NCBI RefSeq assembly: GCF_030440425.1 | Contig: NZ_CP098023.1 | Span: 2,717,501 to 2,781,500, forward strand | Source: Microbulbifer sp. MI-G | Lineage (GTDB): Bacteria > Pseudomonadota > Gammaproteobacteria > Pseudomonadales > Cellvibrionaceae | Reading direction: 5' to 3' | DNA length: 64,000 nucleotides | In this document: piece after piece, positions 19,601-28,600 of the stretch | How the letters are laid out: every line of letters begins with the position of its first letter | Position numbering within the stretch: position 1 is the stretch's first letter | The notes under the pieces: generated by a model | Database searches by the model: none | What the model saw: the letters and a program-made list of their open reading frames with translations, nothing else | Told to the model about the DNA's origin: nothing | Translations under genes and position numbers: made by a program

Positions 19601-19654
19601 GGCGGTGTTGATCTGCAGGCCGGCGACGAGGGCGAAGCGCCCCCACATCCGCAA
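16631..19654 (-). CDS. 3' part of giant DUF11 repeat protein (frameshifted)
   Basis: About 1,000 residues continue the DUF11 repeat series without a signal peptide. Modules carry the pattern N.G...A..V.L.D.VPANTTYV..S..LNG. The first few residues after the ATG at 19654 are an out-of-frame artefact, because the true reading frame enters at the C5/G5 run at 19640-19644. Near residue 812 lies an SdrD-like calcium-binding loop (DKNRNGYQDAGEGG). The last ~100 residues (LDMAEAVFEPDSTGLRPQW, then LVEARLQAIKAEIADDW) resemble a diverged OmpA-type domain. The fibre would therefore end in a periplasmic or cell-wall-binding module. The stop overlaps the start of the triple-OmpA gene. Confidence 0.85.
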   Translation of the reverse strand: MRMWGRFALVAGLQINTAGEAAGIIGAAASGATAAVITFDVTINDVSDGTIISNQGFLNGEGAGSGPFAEVPSDDPDTSVPNDPTIDIVGDVPLLVAHKTVAIAVDNLSPGIVDPGDVLRYTIAIHNQGGVDATRVILRDQVPANTTYVADSTRLNGIAVADSGGAPLESGLPVSSADLTPPLPAADGGVITAARSATVTFEVTVDSGTATGTVISNQGSVTAAEPPLTLTDADGNPANGAQPTQVVVGDAQLLSIVKEVTVVGGGAAEAGADLEYLVTIANIGAVPATRVRISDDLATAGDGVLSYVVNSATLNGRVDGISVSGTVISADYAAVYGDLPPGQSASLRFQARLSDSLAIGYRVLNTAEVQWNNPASSNRASVAIDVGGTPGIANLAGYLWHDVNFNSRADVDERLLLNWSVDLYFNDALLETVQSDDSGYFQFRGLAPNGAAGPGYEIRYRAPDAGENTASLGNTSSNFTNGPQRIGDIVAGSGANPQNLNLPITPNGVIYNSVLRQPIAGATLTLLRASSGQALPDRCFDDDRQQGQVTRAGGYYKFDINFSDAACPARTDYLIRVNIADDNYVGGESLIIPAQTHGETAGFDVGACLGSSADRIPGTTDHCEVQLSAQLPPLDVAARDAATDYYLRLTLDDDRIPGESQLFNNHIPMDPQLEGALSITKTAALLNVTRSQLVPYTITFGNTLSIPLTDLQLVDFFPAGFKYVAGSARLDGEPVEPVMNGLQLIWPDLRVEAEQTRELKLLLVVGSGVGEGKYINRARLFNQLSGQLASGEASATVRVVPDPTFDCTDVIGKVFDDKNRNGYQDAGEGGLAGARVVSATGLNATADAHGRFHITCAVVPNADRGSNFVLKLDDRSLPSGYRLTTENPRVMRATRGKMVKFNFGASLHRVVRLDMAEAVFEPDSTGLRPQWRSRIDLLLEKLGEAPSVLRLSYLAENEAPDLVEARLQAIKAEIADDWARADRDYELTIETEVFWRRGAPPGKGGLQ

Positions 19655-22600
19655 GCGCTGTGCCGTTCATGGTGGTGGAGCCGGGGACATAGGTGGTGTT
19701 GGCGGGCACCTGGTCACGCAGCAGCGCATCGACACTGTTTTCGTTGCCGGTATTTTCCACCCGCAGGGTGTAGCGCAGGGTGTCCCCCACCATCAGCAGG
19801 TCCGGGTCGCCGGTTAAGTCCGCCGAGGTTTTGTGCACCAGCAGCAGCGGCCCCGACTCGATCACCACCCGGGTGGGGTCTTCATCCCCGGCCAGGTCGG
19901 GGTCGTCGACGCCGTTGATATTGGGGTCGTCACTGTCCCGCAGCAACTGGCCGGGCAGCTGCACCTGGGCCTGGTTGAGCACCTGGGTGCCACTGTCGAT
20001 CACATCCGCCAGGGTTACCTGGTAGACCAGTTGGAGGCGATCACCGGCGCTGCCCGCCGCCGCCAGGTCCAGGCTGTTCACCTGCAGCAGGCCGCTGCCA
20101 TGGGTACCACCGGTGGCACTGGTGCCGCTGCTGTCAGCGCCCGCCGGCACCGAGATCAGTTGCAGTGAACCCGAACGGAACAGGGGCAGGCTGTTGAGGC
20201 GGCCGAGGTCGTCGCTGATTGCAATACCGCTGACCGCGGCCCCGCTGAGGTTGGCGAGGGTGAGGGTATAGCGCAAAACCTCCGCGGGGCTGGCCAGGTT
20301 GGTGGGATTGTCCCCACGGGTAATATTTTCCACCGTTTTATAGAAGGTCACCCTGGGCACCGAGGCGCTGACCGTAAAGGCATCCTCATGGTCGAGGACG
20401 CCGGGGGTGCCATCGGTGGGTGCCGGGCGCGTGTACTGGCGCACTTCCGGCATGGTGCTGTCCCAGCTGTGCCAGCCTGTCACACCGGCAATGTTGGTCA
20501 GGGTATCGCCGTCGCGGGTATCCGCATCCAGATAGGCGTCGTAGCGCAGCAGCAGGTGGTGGTCCGCGGCCAGCATCGCCGCTGCCCCCCGGGTGGTCAG
20601 GCTGAGGGTGCAGCTGGCCGGATCGAAGGCGACATCAAAATCGGTGCCCTCGGCCAGTGTGGCAACCCCATTGCCCGCGCCGTCGGTAATCTGCGCGGCA
20701 AAGTTATCCGGCGGGGTTGCGCACATGCCGCCGGGACTGTTGTCCGGCAGCCTGTCGGACACGCGCATATCCCAGGCGGGACCTGTGCCGATATTGTGCA
20801 GGTCCAGGGTAAAGCGGCCCGGCAGGCCCGACTGCACGCTGGCGGGTCCGCTTTTGGTGAGGGTAATCGCGGTGGGCTCCACCACCCTCATGGCCGGGGT
20901 GGTGTTTCCGGCACCGGTGCCCTGCCCCGCGGCCGGGTTGTCATTGTCGTAGTTGTAGCGGTAACTGGCGCTATTGGTGAAGGTGAGGCCGTCCAGATTG
21001 GGCGGATTGCTGTCCCGCAGGCGCAGGGTCACATCCATCACCACCTGCTGCCCCGCCGGCACATCGATACCGCCGCCGGTATCAGCAATCACCAGTGCTG
21101 TGGCCGATCCGGTGTTTTGCGGCGTAAACGGGTTGCCGCCGGACACCCTTGCGGCGCCGACAAATTCCAGTTCCGCGGCAGAGGCGCCCAGGTCCATCAG
21201 TACGCTGACATCGTGCAGGGCGGTGGGCTGCGGAGTTTCCGGAATGGTGATGCGGTAATTGAACGGTTCGCCGATAGCCGCGCTGGACTGGGTGTTGGCA
21301 ATCGACAGCGGCGCCGCATTGGGGGTATTGAACCGCACACTGACCGGCGCGGTGGGGCCATAGTCCTCGCGCATGGCCTGGCTCACCGCAGTGGCGCCCA
21401 AAGACGGCAGGTTGTCGTCGTCCAGGGAGTAATAGACCTCCACGAAAGCGGCGTTTTGCAGATTGAGGCCCGCCCCCAGGTTGGCATCCGCCTGCACCCG
21501 ATACACCATCTGCAGTACCTGGCCCGGTTGAATGGCGTAGCCGGTGCCGGCGGAGAAATCCCACACCGCCGCACCGGTGGCGCTGTCGAAACCGGGGGCG
21601 AGCAGCGGGGCCGCGGCGCCATTGACCAGAATGGACTGCACATCGATACCGCCCTGGCGCAGGCCGGCGGGGATACTATCCCGGAACACCGGATCATAGG
21701 CCGGCGCCGAGCCGTTGTTGGTCAGGGTGATGGTGTAATCGATGCTGTCCCCCACGGCGAGGGTGCTGCCGTCCGCGGGGCTGGAGCTGATGCCCACCAC
21801 CAGTTCCGGCTGGCGCAGATCCAGGCTGTCACTGTCGACGCGGGTTTCGGTGCCGGTCGCGGTGTCGAAGCTGAACTGCACCCGATTGGTCAGGGGGGTA
21901 CTGTCGGCGGGCCAGGGATGCACATCCCGGTTCAGCACCCGCGCCCGGTAGCGCAGTACAAACACATCGTTGGTGGCATTGTTGTCACCGCTGTTGCGCA
22001 GGTCCGGGATGGACCAGCGCAGGGTGGTGGGCCCAGTGGCGGGGTCGCCGCTCTGGGCGGGCTCGGCGATATCGCCGTGCACAAAGGGCGCTGTGGCGGC
22101 GAAGGGGGCTGTGGTCACGCCGTTGACGGCGAGTGTGCCCTCGAACACCATGCCCCGGGGCAGAGTATCTACAATGGCCGCCCCGGGGGCGCTGCCTTCC
22201 GGCAGCGACAGGCGCAACTCATAGTCCACCAGGTCGCCTACACGCAACTGGGCATCGCCGCTGCCGTAGCTGTCATCGATACGGGTTTTGCTCAATGCGC
22301 TGTAATTGGCGGCGGTGAGCTGTGCGGCAATATTTTCCAGCACATAGTCGTTCAGGCCGCCGACACCGTCGGCGCCGTCGCGCTCATAGGGGCTGCTGTT
22401 GTCTTCATTCAGGCTGGTCCACTCGATACGGCCCGCGGCGGACAGGGAAGCTGAGGCGAGTACGCTGTCCAGTACCACCACGTCGAACACCAGCTGACGG
22501 TTGCCGCCGGCGGCGATATCCAGGTCGCTGTTGCTGCGGTTCCACGCCAGTGACTGCGCCGCGGCGACACCATCCCCGCTGAGGATGGGATCGGCCTGGG

Positions 22601-25600
22601 GGGCACCACCAAAGGCGGCACTGCCCGGCACAAAGGCGAGACCCAGAGCCAGCTGTTGGCGGATGGAAAGGTCGTAGGCATCGGCATTCTGTGGATCGCC
22701 GGCGGCGGCGATATCGAGGGTAAAGCGCAGCATATCGCCCGCATCCGGGTCGCTGCCGGGACTGGTCCGGTTGGCAACAGTTGCCGTTGCGGACAACTCC
22801 GGTTCCACAATGGTGAGAGTGGGCGCAGTGCCACTGCCGCCGGCCTGTGGCGCTCCCCCTCTGCTGACGGCATAGGTATAGGCGGCCCGGTTGTCGACAC
22901 TGTAGCCCGCCTGGGCGGTGGCGTTGTTGGCGACCCGGGCGCGCAGTTCGAACACAGCCACTGTGCCGGCGGGAATCAGTTCCAGGCCCAGGGCGATATT
23001 GTTGCCGCTGCTGTTATCCGTAAAGGCCAGGCCGTTGATCTCCCGCAGCTGCACCAGTTCCAGGGCGGGGTCGAGGACATCGGTTATGTCCACATCGTAA
23101 ATGGCCGCCGTGGTGGCACTGCCGGGTACCTGGATGCGGTACACCACTGCCTCCCCCACTGCGGCGCTGGCGGCGGTCTGCAGGGATTTCCGGGGCGCGG
23201 TCACCGCAGTGGCCACAGTGCCCATGGGATAGGGCGTTGCCAGGGGAACCGGTGCATACCGCTCGCCAGTGTTAGCCGGCAGTGACCAGAATTCGTCGAC
23301 GGCAAAGGTGTTTATCCAGTTTTCGCCGCCGCCGATATCGGTGTAAAAACCGATCTCGTAATCAATATCCAGACAGCTCCCCGGCGCGATGGGCGCCTGG
23401 AAGCTGAACCCCATAGCGTCGCCGCGACTGGCCGGCGGGGTATAGGTGTAGTCGCTGCCCTGGGTCAGCAATGTGCCGCCGGCAGTGACCTGCAAATTGG
23501 CGATGGAACCTTGGTCCATCTGGGTGGCCAGGTCATCGGTGAGGGACAGGTTGTAGGCCGGCGCCAACCCGGAGTTGCAGGCGTGCAGGGTAAACCGCAT
23601 CAGGTCGTTGGCCGGGTCCACATTCAGGTGGGCGTTGGGCCAGGTGGCATCGGTTTTGGTCAGGCCGTCGATCAGCGGCTGTAATACCGTGATAGTGGCG
23701 CTGTCCTGCAGACTGGCGGCGGCGCCGGTGTAATTGAGTACGGCGGTATTGGTCAAAGTCGCGCTGGGCGCGGCGATACCGGCACCCGCCACCACTTCGG
23801 CGGTGTACTCGATCACAAAGGGATTGCTGTTGCCAAAATCGCTGCGGATATCCCCCAGGTTCCAGCTCACCGTGCCGGTAGCTCCCGCAGTGGGAAGCGC
23901 GATGGCGGAATAGGTAAAGCCATTCAGGTTGGCATCATAGGGGGCGCTGGTATCGCCATTGACACTGACAATGGCATCGAACGCCAGCCCCGCCGGCAGC
24001 GCATCGTTCACGGTGACCGCCGGCGTGGTGCCCGGCTGCAGGTTGAGGGTCAGTCGATAGGTGACCCTGTCGCCGATCCGCAGGGTCCCCACTGGGGAAG
24101 CGGTATCTGTATCCGCGATAACGGTTTTGGCAATACTGGTATTGTCCACCGTGTCGATACTGGCCTCCGCCGGACCCGCACAGTAATCATCCGGTGTGGC
24201 AATGGCCGGGCAGCCGGCGCCGTCGCGCTCGTAGGCCAGATCGTTGATGTGGCTGTTGTCCAGGGAGGTCCAGTCCAGCAGTACACTGTTGCTGATGGGG
24301 GAGCCGAATACCCCGGCCACCTGGGTGCGGTAGGTGACCACCAGCGTCTGGCCCAGGGGCAGGTCCAGGCTGTTGTCGCCATTTCCCCGGCCCCACACCA
24401 GGGGCCCGCTGGGGGCCCCCGCCGGCGTCGCCACAAAGCCGGCAACGGCGGTGCCGCCAATGCTTGCCGTGGGGGTAAAGCCGCTGTCATAACGCAGCTC
24501 TGGGGGCAGTGTATCCACCAGGTTGAGATCGAATGCGGCGGCGCTGGAGCCGGCGTCGTGGGTGACGGTAATCACATATTCCAGCACATCGCCGCCCACC
24601 GGCAGATTGCCCGGGTTGGTGGCGTTGCGCACGGTTTTACTGACCGCGAGCTGCGGTTCCACCACCGTGACTGGGGGCGTATCGTCATTGCGGCTTTCCG
24701 TCGCCCCGGATTCGCCGTTGCGGTATCTCAGCGCGGCGCCGTTCTGGCGGCTGTCGCCGCTATTGGTGGCCAGGTCATTGTCGACGCGGGCAAAATAGGT
24801 GATGCGGATCAGCGGCTGCAGTGCGTTGCCGGCGGTATCATTTTCACTGGCGGTATCGACAGTGCCAATGTTCCAGGTGGCATTGCCAGCGGTGTTATCT
24901 GCGGGGAAGCTGTTGAATGCCGCCTCGGCGGGCGCGCTGCCATTGATGCTCTCGATACCCACAAACGCATAGGTAATGTCGTAGTCGGCATTGTGACTGA
25001 GCACATAGCCTTCCGGGCTGCCCAACTGGTCGGCAATGACCAGGTCCCGGCTGACGCCCTCCGGCAGACGGATTTCCAGCTGGAACTGTTTGTGCGCACC
25101 AATGGTGGGAATGACAGTGGGTTCGAGATCGGATTTGACCAGTTGCAGGGGCGGCACTTGGGTCTGGGCACCGGCGGCGGTTTCATAATCGTTGATGGCG
25201 TCGCCGGCGTTGGGCAATACACCGATGCGCATACCGTCGGCCGCCCCATCGGGGCCAATGCGGTTGGTGCTGTTCAAAGCCACGTCCGTGCCCGGCAGGG
25301 ACTGCCAGCGGGCCTGGAGGGTGTTGTCCAGAATCTCGTGGGGCTCTACGCCCTGCCCGACGCGGACATCGAAGGTAAAGGATCTGCTCTCGCCGCTGGC
25401 GATGGTGTAATCCCCATGGCCGCGGTTCCAGCTGAAAATCGGGGCATTGGCCCCGAGGGTCGTGACATCCACATTCTGGGGCGGGTCGGCGCCGCCGATA
25501 TTACCCGCATAAATCAGCTTGGAACCGGTGAGATCGTCCAGCACCTGCAGGTTATAGGCGGCCGCGGTGCCGGTATTTTCCGCTGTTACGGTGACGGTCA

Positions 25601-28600
25601 GGATGTCATCCGCATCGCTGTTGGCGACCGCAAATGCCTTGCTCAAGCGGATCTGCGGCTCCTGCACCCTGATCTCGTGGGCATCGAAAGGCACCACCAC
25701 GGTTGACCCCGCCTCATCCACGTAACGCAGCTGGGCAGTGGTGTAGCTGCCGCCGTTGCGCAGCAGGTCGCCGCCATTGGTATTGCTGCTGTTGTCGATG
25801 CGGGCGATAAATTCCACCGGGAAATCAAACAGGCTGCCAGTCACCATGGTGACTTCCTGATCGCCAAAGTCCCACGCCACATAGTCGGCGCTACCGGTAT
25901 TGGTACAGGTCGCGCTCACAGTGCCACCGGGTACGAATCCCGCCGCATCATAGGGGGGCGCATCGAGATTGACCGTCTGCCCCTCGATACAGCGCATGCC
26001 CGCCGGCAGCTCATCGCGGATAACGAAATTGCGCAATTTGGCCGCGGGTATTTTTGCGGTGAGCCGGTAGCGGACTTCCTCGCCCACGACGGCGGTATCA
26101 CTGCCGCTGCCACTGGCAGTGCCATTGGACAATGCCACAGCCTGTTTCGGCTCCGCCTGCACGGGGATAATCTGCATCTGCGCATTCGCATCCGCGGACC
26201 GGTAGTGGCGCGCGCGCCCGGCGGCGGGGGTGCCGTCACCGACTCCATCGTTATCCCCGTCACTGTCGATCTGCGGCACGCTCTGGTTGCCGAAATCCCC
26301 CTGCAGGCTGTCGTAGCGGGCGAAGAAGCTGTTGTTAAAGGTCTGCAGTGGCGCTACGGAAGGGTGGGGTTTCACCCGGTAGTAGAGGGTCACCGAGTCG
26401 CCGGGGTTGATGCGCTCCAGGGCGGAGGAGTGCTCGTAGGTAAAGGTGACAATGGCCGGGGTGCCGCCATCGCTGCAGTGGCTGGCGATGACATAGTCAT
26501 TCGCGCCGGCGGTGATGCCCACCAGGCCGTCATCGCCAGGGGCAGTTTCCGCAGCGCCGTCGCCGTCGTTGTCCAGGCCGTCGCTATCCAGCGGCTGCAC
26601 ACACATCTGCCCGCTGGCATCCAGGGTGTCGGTCACCACCAGGTCGTAGGCCGGTGCGCGGTTGACGCCATTGTCGGCGGCGCGATTGGTCAGGGTCAGG
26701 CGGAAAATATAAGTCTGGTCCCGGTGGCCCTCGTTGGTGAAGTCGACAAAATTGCTGCAGCTGATCCCTGCACCGTAGAGGTTTTCGTTACAGACTTTTT
26801 TATCCACCTCGATGCGGGGCTCGGTAACGGTCACGGACTCCGACCACTCGCTGATATCCGGAAAGCCCGGCACTGTGGTGGGCACGCCGTCGATATTGGT
26901 CAGGATGCCGCTGGTGTTGTAATTGTCCACCACCAGAGTTTCGCTATCGAACACCGCGGTGAACCGGGCCCGCCCATAGTCGGTGCTGGGGTTGACGTGC
27001 TGGTTGGGGTCGACGTTTTCCGTGTCCACGGGATCATTGAGCAAACGGGTGGTCATATCCGAGAGAAACCAGCGATCCCGCGCGCTGATGCTGGCACTGA
27101 TATCCCAGAGCAGGTCCGTTTCACTGAGGGGGATATTCAGGCCGCCGCTCTCGACGATATCGCTGCCGGGAATCACCACACAGTTGGCCTGGGAGACCGG
27201 GTGCGGCAGGGTGACGTCGGCACAGTTGAGCAGTCTATCGGCGATATAGCCCTGGCCGTCCGGCAGGTCGTCGCGCACATCGATATCGCGCACCTCGATC
27301 AGGGTAAATCCCGGCGTGTCAAAACCAAACCAACCACCGGCCTGAATTTCGAAGCGGCACTCCTCGCCGATCAGGACACTGCTGTTGGGGAAAGCGGCCT
27401 CGCCGGTCAGCTCGTTGCAGGCGTCGGCGCGGTCTTTGCGCAGATTAAAACCCATCACCCGCGCGCGCATACCGTCGAGGGTATAGTTGTTGGCCAGTTG
27501 CTTGTTGGGGGTTGTCTGCGCCAGGGTGGCCGGCTCGGGAAAGGTCAGCGGGGTGCCATCAGACAGCGCAATCTCCCCCACCACATCCGCGCGAAAGGTG
27601 AGGTCGTCATCGGTGGCGGAGTGATTTTTCTCCACCTGGAATAAAATGCGCTCGGTGGTGCCCGGTTCGATCACACCGCCCAGGTTGCTACAGCGATACA
27701 CGGTTGCGGAGGCGGGCAGGTAATCCGGCTGGTTCCACAGCGGGTGTGCGGGCACTGTGCCGGGGTTTGGATTTCCCACAGCCGTACAGGCGCGGTTATT
27801 GGACAGCACCCGCATGGCCTCGCCAAAGGTGACATACACCGCGTAATTGTCCGCGTCGTGGCCGCCGTTGTTGGTGACGTCCACGGTCAGTTCCGAAGTG
27901 CCGCTGTCGCGCACGATATACAGAGGGTAAACGGTGCTGATATCCAGATCTTCCGGGTCCGGTGTGACCGGCTGGCGCTCGATCTGCGTGGGCGGATTGG
28001 TGCCGGGACAAAAATCCTCGTAATCGATGCTGAGCACATTGTCGGCCAAGCGCAGATTGCTGTTGGGGTCCAGACCATTGGCCGCCGTCTCCTCCTCGAC
28101 ATCCAGGTCGGCGGCCTTGTCGTAAAAGCCCGGCTCGGTGGTGACGATGCGAAAACGGATCTGGATTTCATCCCCAAAGCGCATCATATTGCGCTGATCG
28201 GCATAGCGCGGGTGCACACTACTGCTCAGCAGACGGAACTCCGGGCGGTTGTTGTTGAGCGGGTTGGGGTCCCACTGATTCCAGTTACTGCCCACACGCC
28301 ACTGCAGTGTGTCCGCCATGCCCGGGTAGTTTGCGCCGTAATTGGCCCCGTGGCCGTCAATACCCCGCCGCTGGCGGGTGATCCGCGGGGTATAGGTGGT
28401 GTCCACCACATACTCATCGGGCAGGTCGCTGACAAACTGGATATCCCTGACCGATCCCCCCGTCCGGTTGTTGAGGGTAATGGTCACAAACCCGGCGGCG
28501 CCCAGTGGTTGATTGAGGTTGGTACCGGTGATCGCCTGGGTAACAGTGAGATCCGTTGCCACCCGGGCAAACAGTGTCTCCGTATCGGCGCCCGGCGCAC

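Noticed and set aside
19640..19644. Phase-variable poly-G tract in the DUF11 gene
   Set aside because: Five bases is too short for efficient slippage. A fixed mutation or sequencing error is more likely.
16619..22454. Long plus-strand frames opposite the DUF11 gene (about 1,100 and 690 codons)
   Set aside because: They are antisense shadows created by codon bias in the DUF11 repeats; composition is not protein-like.
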